Shown piece by piece: positions 1-7,614 of a stretch of 10,686 nt of DNA. A model generated the notes under the pieces. The model worked only from the letters and a program-made list of their open reading frames with translations, ran no database searches and was not told the origin of the DNA. Both the position numbers and the translations under genes were made by a program. Location: assembly GCA_902490355.1 (NCBI GenBank), contig CABUDN010000091.1:1-10686 (forward strand). The letters are read 5' to 3'. This DNA is from an uncultured Oscillibacter sp. Its GTDB lineage: Bacteria; Bacillota; Clostridia; Oscillospirales; Oscillospiraceae. Position 1 is the stretch's first letter. Every line of letters starts with the position of its first letter.

Positions 1-32
1 ATTCCTATCTTATTATTCATGGGGGATGCTAT

Positions 33-356
33 ATGAATATTGACTATAAACTGATTGGAAAACGAATCGCACACCGCAGAAAAAGCCTCGGATTAAAGCA
101 GTCCGAAGTAGAAGAGCGCGCTGAAATCGGCTATAAATATCTTTCCAGCATTGAACGAGGTCTCTCCATCCCCAGCATCGAGGTTGTCATGCGCCTGGCC
201 GCCGCTTTGGATACCACGCCGGACACCTTTCTGGTGGGTTCCGCCCGGCAGGAGACCGCCCGCTGGGAGAACGTGGCCCAGTATCTGCGCCTGCTGGACG
301 AGCGGCAGCTGGATACGGCGGAGAGTTTTCTGGCCTGGCTGTCGGAGCAAGGCTGA
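33..356 (+). CDS. XRE-family helix-turn-helix transcriptional regulator
   Basis: This 107-residue protein is probably a small DNA-binding repressor. Residues about 8-66 form a full XRE/Cro-CI type HTH: IGKRIAHRRKSLGLKQ, then a recognition-helix region around GYKYLSSIERG, then PSIEVVMRLAAALDTTPDTFL. The remaining 40 residues are polar and helical (VAQYLRLLDERQLDTAESFL) and may serve dimerisation. ATG at 33 is preceded by GGGGGA at 21-26 with 6-base spacing. The promoter is probably outside or right at the window edge. The gene stands alone and ends just before a strong terminator. Base composition changes inside the gene: by hand count about 45% G+C for 33-180 and about 66% for 181-356. The regulated target cannot be told from the sequence. 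Family assignment is secure; the specific role is unknown. Confidence 0.93.
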   Translation: MNIDYKLIGKRIAHRRKSLGLKQSEVEERAEIGYKYLSSIERGLSIPSIEVVMRLAAALDTTPDTFLVGSARQETARWENVAQYLRLLDERQLDTAESFLAWLSEQG

Positions 357-371
357 CCGCTTACCAAAATG

Positions 372-410
372 AAACCGCGCCCTGGATAAATACCAGGGCG
401 CGGTTTTTTT
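372..410. terminator. Shared intrinsic terminator between the XRE gene and the DUF1294 gene
   Basis: A 14-bp perfect stem (372-385 with 393-406) with a 7-base AT loop is followed on the plus strand by seven T (404-410), a classic intrinsic terminator for the XRE gene. It also follows the stop codon of the opposing DUF1294 gene (TAA read at 411-409). Read on the minus strand, the stem is followed by an interrupted T run (TTTCATTTT), so it probably works in both directions, more weakly on the minus strand. Confidence 0.93.
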
Positions 411-762
411 ACGCCGCAAAACGCCACCACAGATAAAAAAGCCCCACGGCCTCCACCAGCAAAATCGCCGGGATGCCGTACCGGAAGGAGCGGTGGAGCG
501 TCTTATGATGCCAGACCCGCATCCCGATCAGAGCGCCCAGGCCTCCGCCCAGCGCCGCCAGGAGAAACAGCGTCTTTTCCGGCACCCGCCGCACCTGCTC
601 GCGGCGCACCTTGCGTTTGGCCTTCCATTTGTCCACTCCAAACACCAGAAAGGTCACCACATTGATGATGACCAGCCAAACCGCCAGCACGCCCCAGGGG
701 CTGCCGATCAGGGCAAACACCCGGTCGTTGGCCGCCTCCGGCAGATATTGCATCGTATTCAT
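409..762 (-). CDS. DUF1294 family small membrane protein
   Basis: This 117-residue integral membrane protein has the DUF1294 pattern: a first hydrophobic helix (about residues 22-42), then the conserved FGVDKWKAKRKVRR with the DK..A signature, a basic cytoplasmic stretch, PEKTLFLLAALGGGLGALIGM, an HHKT motif (usually RHKT in the family) and a last helix near the C-terminus. The function of the family is unknown. I chose the ATG at 762 over an upstream in-frame ATG at 837 for two reasons: GGGAGGA at 768-774 sits at correct spacing before 762, and a good promoter (809-837) covers the longer version's 5' end. The gene faces the XRE gene tail-to-tail and shares its terminator. It has a monocistronic layout with its own promoter. 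Confidence 0.88.
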   Translation of the reverse strand: MNTMQYLPEAANDRVFALIGSPWGVLAVWLVIINVVTFLVFGVDKWKAKRKVRREQVRRVPEKTLFLLAALGGGLGALIGMRVWHHKTLHRSFRYGIPAILLVEAVGLFYLWWRFAA

Positions 763-780
763 ATACGTCCTCCCATCAAA

Positions 781-805
781 CAGGCCGGAATCCGTTTCCG
801 GCCTG
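781..805 (-). promoter_or_regulatory. Hairpin at the 5' end of the DUF1294 transcript
   Basis: A perfect 10-bp inverted repeat (CAGGCCGGAA / TTCCGGCCTG) has a 5-base loop. On the minus strand it falls where transcription from the promoter at 809-837 should start, and it lies 6 bases before the ribosome binding site. It would make a very stable stem-loop at the extreme 5' end of the mRNA. It lacks a long T run, so it is a poor terminator. mRNA stabilisation or translation control is an inference. Confidence 0.6.
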
Positions 806-808
806 CCC

Positions 809-837
809 AGTGTAGCAAAGCCCGGCGCGTTTGGCAA
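809..837 (-). promoter_or_regulatory. Sigma-A-type promoter of the DUF1294 gene
   Basis: Read on the minus strand: TTGCCA (837-832), 17-base spacer, TACACT (814-809). The predicted start of transcription is near 802-804, about 40 bases before the chosen ATG. Confidence 0.75.
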
Positions 838-924
838 GCGTCCGTCCCGGCCAAAATTCCTTTGGGCCGCAGCAGCTTCGGAACAAAATCCCCCGCCGCA
901 GCGACAAACCTAGTACAAGATCAT

Positions 925-932
925 AAGGAGGG
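925..932 (+). promoter_or_regulatory. Ribosome binding site of the lipoprotein gene
   Basis: AAGGAGGG lies six bases before the ATG at 939 and is nearly perfectly complementary to the 16S rRNA tail. It fixes the start codon. I see no convincing promoter between 838 and 920 for this gene. Confidence 0.85.
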
Positions 933-938
933 ATCCCC

Positions 939-1811
939 ATGAAACGCATCAGGATTCAACTTGCAGCCCTGGCCCTGGCGCTGCTTCTGTCCGCCTGTGC
1001 CTCCCAGTCCCCGACCCCTCAGACACCGGCCGAAGAACCCGAATCTCCCCAGGCCACCCTCACTGGGCGCATCGTCTCCGTCCAGGAAAGCACGGTCCTT
1101 CTGGCCGGTCAGGAGGACAGCGGCCTCTATTCCCTCTCCCTGGACGGCATTCCCTGGACGCTGGACAGTGCGGACTTCGATCCGCAGGACCCGGCCGCTT
1201 CCGATCTCCCCGGCGGCTCTCTGGTGGGCGCCCTTGCCACCATCGCCTATGACGGCGGCATCATGGAGAGCTATCCCATGCAGCTGGGCGGGATGGAATC
1301 CGTCTCCGTGACAACGGCGGGATTTGACAATCTGTGCGGGCTGTATCTCACGGTGCTGGAGGATCTCTGGAACACCGACAACGGCCTCAACAGCGACATC
1401 ACGGAGCTGGGCATCGACCTGTCCCAGACCCGCCTGAGCCAGTCGGAGCAGGCGGCGGTGGCGTGGGCTTTCGGTCAGTACACGGGGCTTTCCCCCATTC
1501 AGGGCACCTTCGAGGAGCTGGCGGAGCAGGGCTATCTCACCAGCGAGCCGCTCGGTGACAATCCGGACGGCCCTCAGTTCTGGCAATGGGAGGACGGGTG
1601 CCTGTTCTCCATCCGGGAAACGGAAGAGCCGGTGGTCTTCAGCCTCCCCGCCATGGAGACCGGAACTGCCTCTACGCAGTATGACGGCGTGCGGTTTGAC
1701 GCGGAAAAATGGCGCTCCGGCCTGGGCGCCTACATTTTCAGCGACTGCACCGCCGTGTCTGTGGACGGCTTCTGGAACAGCTACACCATCGGCAGCGAGG
1801 CCATCTCCTGA
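939..1811 (+). CDS. Putative lipoprotein, function unknown
   Basis: This 290-residue exported protein has a textbook lipoprotein signal: MKRIR, then a hydrophobic Ala/Leu core (residues 7-17) and the lipobox L17-S18-A19-C20, so Cys20 should be lipidated and the protein anchored on the outer face of the membrane. A Ser/Pro/Thr/Glu-rich linker follows (about 21-40). Residues about 42-125 look like a small beta domain (TLTGRIVSVQESTVLL, a GLYSLSLDG segment, GSLVGALATIAYDGGIMESYP), resembling the G-x-I-x-x-V pattern of small lipoprotein beta domains. Residues about 130-290 form a separate alpha/beta region with SQSEQAAVAWAFGQYTG and FEELAEQGYL that I do not recognise. The start is fixed by the strong ribosome binding site at 925-932. 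No terminator follows, so some reading into the next gene is possible. Export is confident; function is unknown. Confidence 0.85.
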   Translation: MKRIRIQLAALALALLLSACASQSPTPQTPAEEPESPQATLTGRIVSVQESTVLLAGQEDSGLYSLSLDGIPWTLDSADFDPQDPAASDLPGGSLVGALATIAYDGGIMESYPMQLGGMESVSVTTAGFDNLCGLYLTVLEDLWNTDNGLNSDITELGIDLSQTRLSQSEQAAVAWAFGQYTGLSPIQGTFEELAEQGYLTSEPLGDNPDGPQFWQWEDGCLFSIRETEEPVVFSLPAMETGTASTQYDGVRFDAEKWRSGLGAYIFSDCTAVSVDGFWNSYTIGSEAIS

Positions 1812-1816
1812 ATGTC

Positions 1817-1845
1817 TTGCCATCCCGGCCGCCATCTGGTATACT
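1817..1845 (+). promoter_or_regulatory. Sigma-A-type promoter of the 85-residue membrane protein gene
   Basis: TTGCCA (1817-1822), 17-base spacer, TATACT (1840-1845). The -35 box begins six bases after the lipoprotein stop codon. Predicted transcription start is near 1852, about 39 bases before the ATG at 1891. Confidence 0.75.
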
Positions 1846-1890
1846 CGCCTCACCAAACCGCCCATGAGGCAGTATACAGGAGGACCCACG

Positions 1891-2148
1891 ATGTCGGATC
1901 TGCTGGAGATTGTGTTGGAAATCGTTCTGGAAGGCGCGCTTCACGGCGCTTCTTCTCGCCGTGTCCCCCTGGTGGTCCGGGCCCTGTTGGCAGCCGTGCT
2001 GGCGGCGCTCTGGCTGGGGCTTTCCGGGCTGCTTCTCTACGTTGGAATGCAGTCGGGAAGCATTCCCCTGATGTTCTGCGGCGGGCTGTTCCTGGCCTGC
2101 GGCGGAATCCTGCTGGCGGATAAAATCCGCCGGGTCCGCCGCCGTTAA
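1891..2148 (+). CDS. Small two-helix membrane protein, function unknown
   Basis: This 85-residue protein starts at the ATG at 1891, which has AGGAGG at 1878-1883 with 7-base spacing. The reading frame stays open to 1555 upstream, but that part overlaps the lipoprotein and has no start signal. The N-terminus carries a short repeat (EIVLEIVLE, residues 6-14). A basic Arg-containing segment (SSRRVPLVVR) follows, then two hydrophobic helices (about 30-51 and 58-76) and a strongly basic end (DKIRRVRRR). By the positive-inside rule both ends should be cytoplasmic. A promoter directly upstream supports it being a real gene. I recognise no family. It may be related to the neighbouring lipoprotein, but only position suggests this. 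Confidence 0.72.
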   Translation: MSDLLEIVLEIVLEGALHGASSRRVPLVVRALLAAVLAALWLGLSGLLLYVGMQSGSIPLMFCGGLFLACGGILLADKIRRVRRR

Positions 2149-2188
2149 CAAAACCGGCTCCATTTCCCGGAGAAAATCCCGTTTCCTC

Positions 2189-2217
2189 TTGTAAAGTGGG
2201 ACGGAATGGAGTACAAT
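2189..2217 (+). promoter_or_regulatory. Sigma-A-type promoter of asnS
   Basis: TTGTAA (2189-2194), 17-base spacer, TACAAT (2212-2217). Predicted start is near 2224, leaving a leader of only about 37 bases. That is too short to hold a T-box, a common regulator of aminoacyl-tRNA synthetase genes in Firmicutes. Confidence 0.78.
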
Positions 2218-2260
2218 ACGAGGGAATTGCTCCAAAACCAAGAAAAAACGGGTGAATATC

Positions 2261-3655
<1,395 letters not shown>

Positions 3656-3668
3656 TTCGTGTCCTGTC

Positions 3669-3701
3669 AAACCGGACCGGCTGCAGCCGGTCCGGTTTTT
3701 T
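3669..3701 (+). terminator. Intrinsic terminator of asnS
   Basis: A perfect 15-bp palindrome, AAACCGGACCGGCTG (3669-3683) and its complement (3684-3698), runs into TTTTTT (3696-3701). It lies 13 bases after the asnS stop codon. Confidence 0.94.
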
Positions 3702-3730
3702 GCGTCCATTATGCCGCTTCATTTTGTCTA

Positions 3731-3759
3731 TTGCTCTCGCTATAAGTCCAGATTATGAT
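3731..3759 (+). promoter_or_regulatory. Probable promoter of fhs
   Basis: TTGCTC (3731-3736), 17-base spacer, TATGAT (3754-3759). Predicted start is near 3766, giving an untranslated leader of about 120 bases before fhs. The leader is AT-rich near its end and does not show the motifs I know for THF or ZTP riboswitches. Confidence 0.6.
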
Positions 3760-3885
3760 AACTGTATGAAATTCCGCACGCTTCCGGGCGCTTTCGCTCT
3801 TCCCATCCGGCAGATTTCGTGATATATTTTTCAGGGAAGTAAAAAAGTAATACCTTTTTAGATTTTATAAAATGGAGGCCGCAGC

Positions 3886-5559
3886 ATGAATTATCTGTCG
3901 GACATTGAAATCGCCCAATCCTGCACGATGAAGCCCATTACGGAAATTGCACAGACTGCCGGAGTGGACGAGGAATATCTGGAGCTTTACGGCAAATACA
4001 AGGCCAAGGTGGACTACCGTCTGCTGCGGGAGAGCAAGCGCCCGGACGGCAAGCTGATCCTGGTCACTGCTATCAACCCCACCCCCGCCGGTGAGGGCAA
4101 GACTACCACCACCGTGGGCCTGGCGGATGCCATGCGCCGGTTGGGAAAGAACACTCTGGTCGCTCTGCGGGAGCCTTCCCTGGGCCCGGTGTTCGGCGTC
4201 AAGGGCGGCGCCGCCGGCGGCGGCTACGCCCAGGTGGTGCCCATGGAGGACATCAACCTGCACTTTACCGGTGACTTCCACGCCATCGGCGCGGCCAACA
4301 ACCTGCTGGCCGCCATGCTGGACAACCACATTCAGCAGGGCAACGCTCTGGGCATTGATGTCAAGCGGATCTGCTGGAAGCGGTGCGTGGACATGAACGA
4401 CCGGCAGCTGCGCAACATTGTGGACGGCCTGGGCGGCCGGATGCAGGGCGTTCCCCGGGAGGATGGCTTCGACATCACCGTGGCCAGTGAGATCATGGCG
4501 GTTCTCTGCCTGGCCTCCGACATTCCCGACCTGAAGGCCCGGCTGGGCCGCATGGTGGTGGGTTATACCTTTGACGGCAAGCCCGTTACCGCCCACGACC
4601 TCAAAGCCGAAGGCGCCATGGCCGCCCTGCTCAAGGACGCCCTCAAGCCCAACCTGGTCCAGACTCTGGAGGGCACCCCCGCCTTCATCCACGGCGGCCC
4701 CTTCGCCAACATTGCCCATGGCTGCAACTCCGTCATGGCCACCCGGATGGCCATGCGCCTGGCGGACTACGCGGTTACGGAAGCAGGCTTCGGTGCGGAC
4801 CTGGGCGCTGAGAAGTTCCTGGATATCAAGTGCCGTCTGGCGGGACTGACTCCCAGCGCCGTGGTCGTCGTAGCCACCGTGCGGGCCCTGAAAAACCACG
4901 GCGGCGTGCCCAAGGCCGAGCTGAATGCAGAAAACCTGGAGGCTCTGGAGCGCGGCCTTCCCAACTTGCTCCAGCATGTGGAGAACATCACCCAGGTCTT
5001 TGGCCTGCCCTGCGTGGTGGCCATCAACGCCTTCCCCACCGACACTCCCGCGGAGCTGCAGCTGGTGGAGGAGCGGTGCCGGGCTCTGGGTGTCCGGGTG
5101 GCCCTGAGCGAAGTGTGGGCCAAGGGCGGCGCAGGCGGCGAGGCACTGGCCCAGGAGGTCATTCGCCTTTGTGAGCAGCCCAACCACTTCCAGTTTGCCT
5201 ACGACACGGCATCCAGCATTGAGGAAAAGCTCAACGAGATCGCCCGCAAGATCTATCACGCCGACGGCGCAGTCATGACCCCCGCCGCCCGGAAGCAGGC
5301 CCGGGAACTGGAGGATCTGGGCTTCGGCGGTCTGCCGGTGTGCATGGCCAAAACCCAGTACTCCTTCTCCGACGATGCCACGCTCCTGGGCGCCCCCAAG
5401 GGCTTCACCATCACAGTCCGCAATCTGAAGGTCTCTGCCGGTGCCGGTTTCCTGGTGGCCCTGACCGGCGATATCATGACCATGCCGGGTCTGCCCAAGG
5501 TTCCGGCAGCGGAAAAGATCGATGTGGACGAGCACGGCCGGATCACGGGTCTGTTCTGA
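3886..5559 (+). CDS. fhs: Formate-tetrahydrofolate ligase
   Basis: Makes 10-formyl-THF from formate, THF and ATP (EC 6.3.4.3), feeding purine synthesis, formyl-methionine and, in acetogens, the methyl branch of the Wood-Ljungdahl pathway. The 557 residues match the usual length. The nucleotide-binding loop TPAGEGKTTTTVGL lies at about 66-79. The family signature GVKGGAAGGGYAQV follows REPSLGPVF, and the second signature VATVRALKNHGG is present. The C-terminal part ends in ALTGDIMTMPGLPKVPAAEKID, typical of complete enzymes. ATG at 3886 has GGAGG at 3874-3878. The gene appears to be transcribed alone and converges with pyk at a shared terminator. No other Wood-Ljungdahl gene is in view, so an acetogenic role cannot be claimed. 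Confidence 0.98.
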   Translation: MNYLSDIEIAQSCTMKPITEIAQTAGVDEEYLELYGKYKAKVDYRLLRESKRPDGKLILVTAINPTPAGEGKTTTTVGLADAMRRLGKNTLVALREPSLGPVFGVKGGAAGGGYAQVVPMEDINLHFTGDFHAIGAANNLLAAMLDNHIQQGNALGIDVKRICWKRCVDMNDRQLRNIVDGLGGRMQGVPREDGFDITVASEIMAVLCLASDIPDLKARLGRMVVGYTFDGKPVTAHDLKAEGAMAALLKDALKPNLVQTLEGTPAFIHGGPFANIAHGCNSVMATRMAMRLADYAVTEAGFGADLGAEKFLDIKCRLAGLTPSAVVVVATVRALKNHGGVPKAELNAENLEALERGLPNLLQHVENITQVFGLPCVVAINAFPTDTPAELQLVEERCRALGVRVALSEVWAKGGAGGEALAQEVIRLCEQPNHFQFAYDTASSIEEKLNEIARKIYHADGAVMTPAARKQARELEDLGFGGLPVCMAKTQYSFSDDATLLGAPKGFTITVRNLKVSAGAGFLVALTGDIMTMPGLPKVPAAEKIDVDEHGRITGLF

Positions 5560-5621
5560 GATTCTCCGCTCCGCATGGGGCGCATAAGCAATTGCCGCTC
5601 TTTTGCCACACCACAACAAAC

Positions 5622-5657
5622 AAGCGCCCCGTTCCCAACTGGGAACGGGGCGCTTTT
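5622..5657. terminator. Two-way terminator between fhs and pyk
   Basis: A 15-bp perfect stem (5622-5636 with 5641-5655) is closed by the four-base loop AACT. On the plus strand it ends in TTTT (5654-5657). On the minus strand the stem is followed by a T-rich run (TTGTTTGTTG). It lies 62 bases after the fhs stop and 11 bases beyond the pyk stop, so it can serve both genes. Confidence 0.9.
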
Positions 5658-5668
5658 GCCGTATACGC

Positions 5669-7417
5669 TTATTCGGGCAGCGTCTGCACCATGCCTCTGG
5701 CGCAGTCCACCGCCACCATGACGCCGTCCTTGAGACGGCGGGTGGCGTCGGTGGCGCCCACAATCACGGGCTTATCCAGGGTCAGTCCCACGGTGGCGGT
5801 ATGGCTCTCCGCACTGGCCTCCTCGCTGATCACCGCAGCGGCCTGACGAATATAGGGCAGCAGCTCATTGGTGGTATAGGGTACCACCAGCACATCGCCG
5901 GGACGGAACTTCTCCGCCACGGACTCCAGGCTGCGGCACACGCACAGCCGGCCGCTGGCCTTCTGGGTGCCGATGCCCATGGCATTGACCAGAGAGCCGC
6001 CGACCTGGTGGACCCGAATCATGTTGGTGGTACCGGTCACACCCACCGGCACGCCGGCAGTGACCACCACCAGGTCGCCCTGCTTGACCAGGCCGGCCTC
6101 CACTGCGGTCTTGACGGCAAACTCCACCAGTTCATCCGTGCTGCTGGCATAGGGCATGGTCAGAGGCTCCACACCCCAGTACAGCGCCATCTGCCGCTGC
6201 ACCTGCGGATCCAGCAGCAGCGCCACCACCGTGGTGCTGGGCCGGAAGCGGCTGACCATCTGCGCGGTCACGCCTCTCTGGCTGACGGTGAGGATGGCAT
6301 CGGCGCCAATATCCATGGCCGTGGTGCAGGCGGCGTGGGCCGTGGCAGCCGTAATGGAAAGACGGTTCTTGCCCACCATCTTCATGGGCCGCACAGACGC
6401 GTCCACATTGGCCTCGGTCTTGCGGGCAATGGCATCCATGGTCCGCACGGCCTCTACCGGATACTTGCCTGCCGCCGTCTCGCCGGAGAGCATGATGGCA
6501 GAGGTTCCGTCATAAATGGCGTTGGCCACGTCGGTGATCTCCGCCCGGGTGGGACGGGGATTTTCAATCATGGAATCCAGCATCTGGGTCGCGGTGATGA
6601 CCGGCTTGCCGCAGGCCACGCACTTGGCGATCATATCCTTTTGCAGAATGGGGATCTCGGTGAAGTCAATTTCCACACCCAGATCGCCGCGGGCCACCAT
6701 GATGCCGTCGGCTACCGCCAGGATCTCGGACAGGTTGGAAATGCCCTCCTGATTTTCCACCTTGGCAATAATCCGGATGGAGGAACCCTCCCGGTCCAGC
6801 AGGCTGCGGATCTCCCGCACATCCGCCGCAGAACGGACAAAGCTGGCGGCAATATAATCAAAGCCCTGCTCGATACCAAAGAGAATGTCATCCCGGTCTC
6901 TCTGGCTCATATACGGCATATTCAGCCGCACGCCGGGCACGTTGACGCCCTTGTTGTTCTTCATCACGCCGTCATTTTCCACGCGGCAGCGAATTTCCGT
7001 AGCGGTGGTCTCCAGGACAGTCAGACGGACCAGGCCGTCATCGAGCAGAATGGTGTCCCCTTCCTTCACGTCTCCGGGCAGATCCGCGTAGGTAATGGAG
7101 CAACGGTGTACATCTCCGGGAACATCCTCCGTAGTCAGTGTAAACTCCGCACCGGTCACCAATTCCACCGGGCCATCCTGAAAGGACTTCAGCCGGATCT
7201 CCGGTCCCTTGGTATCCAGCATGGCCGCCACGGGCCGATGCAGCTCCTCCCGCAGGGCCTTCAGGACATCCAGCCGGGCCTTGTGCTCTTCATGGCTGCC
7301 GTGGGAGAAATTAAACCGGGCCACATTCATTCCGGCCAGGATCATATCCCGCAGCACACCCTCCCGATCCGTGGAGGGGCCCAGTGTGCAGACAATCTTC
7401 GTCTTTCTCATATCCAT
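5669..7417 (-). CDS. pyk: Pyruvate kinase with extra C-terminal phosphohistidine-type domain
   Basis: Converts phosphoenolpyruvate and ADP to pyruvate and ATP, the last step of glycolysis (EC 2.7.1.40). The protein is 582 residues. It opens with RKTKIVCTLGPST, then NVARFNFSHG (31-40) and LDTKGPEIR (67-75). The B domain spans about 76-170. The active-site signature IRIIAKVENQEGI has the catalytic Lys at 219, followed by ARGDLGVEI (242-250) and ITATQMLDSMIENPRPTRAE. Glu73 in GPEIR occupies the position that marks potassium-dependent pyruvate kinases. Residues about 478-582 are the extra C-terminal domain found in Bacillus and Geobacillus enzymes, related to the PEP-utilising swivel domain; the His539 equivalent of the TSH motif is kept (AESHTATVG). 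The upstream ATG at 7417 has AAGGCGG 10 bases before it; Met3 is a less likely start. Confidence 0.97.
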   Translation of the reverse strand: MDMRKTKIVCTLGPSTDREGVLRDMILAGMNVARFNFSHGSHEEHKARLDVLKALREELHRPVAAMLDTKGPEIRLKSFQDGPVELVTGAEFTLTTEDVPGDVHRCSITYADLPGDVKEGDTILLDDGLVRLTVLETTATEIRCRVENDGVMKNNKGVNVPGVRLNMPYMSQRDRDDILFGIEQGFDYIAASFVRSAADVREIRSLLDREGSSIRIIAKVENQEGISNLSEILAVADGIMVARGDLGVEIDFTEIPILQKDMIAKCVACGKPVITATQMLDSMIENPRPTRAEITDVANAIYDGTSAIMLSGETAAGKYPVEAVRTMDAIARKTEANVDASVRPMKMVGKNRLSITAATAHAACTTAMDIGADAILTVSQRGVTAQMVSRFRPSTTVVALLLDPQVQRQMALYWGVEPLTMPYASSTDELVEFAVKTAVEAGLVKQGDLVVVTAGVPVGVTGTTNMIRVHQVGGSLVNAMGIGTQKASGRLCVCRSLESVAEKFRPGDVLVVPYTTNELLPYIRQAAAVISEEASAESHTATVGLTLDKPVIVGATDATRRLKDGVMVAVDCARGMVQTLPE

Positions 7418-7463
7418 AGGTCCATATCCGCCTTTCTAAAGTAATCGTTTTCGTCTGCGGGGT

Positions 7464-7491
7464 ATTGTATCACACTCCGACAAAATGTAAA
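7464..7491 (-). promoter_or_regulatory. Promoter of pyk
   Basis: Read on the minus strand: TTTACA (7491-7486), 16-base spacer, TACAAT (7469-7464), with an extended -10 element (TG one base before it). Predicted start is near 7457, about 40 bases before the ATG. Confidence 0.72.
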
Positions 7492-7512
7492 AGCCCCTGA
7501 ATGTAAAAAGCC
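7484..7512. repeat. Tandem direct repeat at the pyk -35 region
   Basis: AATGTAAAAGCC (7484-7495) recurs as AATGTAAAAAGCC (7500-7512), 16 bases apart. The first copy contains the -35 box of the pyk promoter and the second lies just upstream. It may be a regulator site or a duplicated -35 element. This is an inference from position. Confidence 0.45.
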
Positions 7513-7579
7513 GCAAAAAGTTCCTTGTCCAGTTTTATATACTTCTTCCAATAAACCGCACAGCCGGACTGTCTCTCCT

Positions 7580-7610
7580 AAAAAAGCCGCGCGGCATGCT
7601 GGCCGCGCGG
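7580..7610 (-). terminator. Terminator of the glycolipid-type operon
   Basis: On the minus strand CCGCGCGGC (7610-7602), a 6-base loop and GCCGCGCGG (7595-7587) are followed one base later by six T (7585-7580). It begins four bases beyond the stop codon of the last operon gene. Confidence 0.93.
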
Positions 7611-7614
7611 TGAA

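Noticed and set aside
763..837. N-terminal 25-residue extension of the DUF1294 protein
   Set aside because: It would overlap the promoter and 5' hairpin, while the ATG at 762 has a correctly spaced GGGAGGA.
921..1889. 322-residue minus-strand frame opposite the lipoprotein
   Set aside because: The plus-strand frame has a lipobox signal peptide and a perfect ribosome binding site; the minus frame has neither.
2195..2210. Possible T-box sequence (AGTGGGACGGAATGG) before asnS
   Set aside because: It differs at key positions from the AGGGTGG-ACCGCG T-box core, lies in the promoter spacer and has no antiterminator or terminator pair.
3766..3885. ZTP or THF riboswitch before fhs
   Set aside because: I could not find the conserved bases of either class, for example no CCGCCTGGGC-type 3' segment. 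Kept only as an unexplained leader.
3865..5763. 632-residue open frame on the minus strand opposite fhs
   Set aside because: It is the mirror of a certain fhs gene, runs through the fhs-pyk terminator and into pyk, and resembles no protein family.
5603..7444. 613-residue open frame on the plus strand opposite pyk
   Set aside because: It is antisense to a complete pyruvate kinase, His/Gly-rich with no domain, and starts inside the fhs transcription terminator region.
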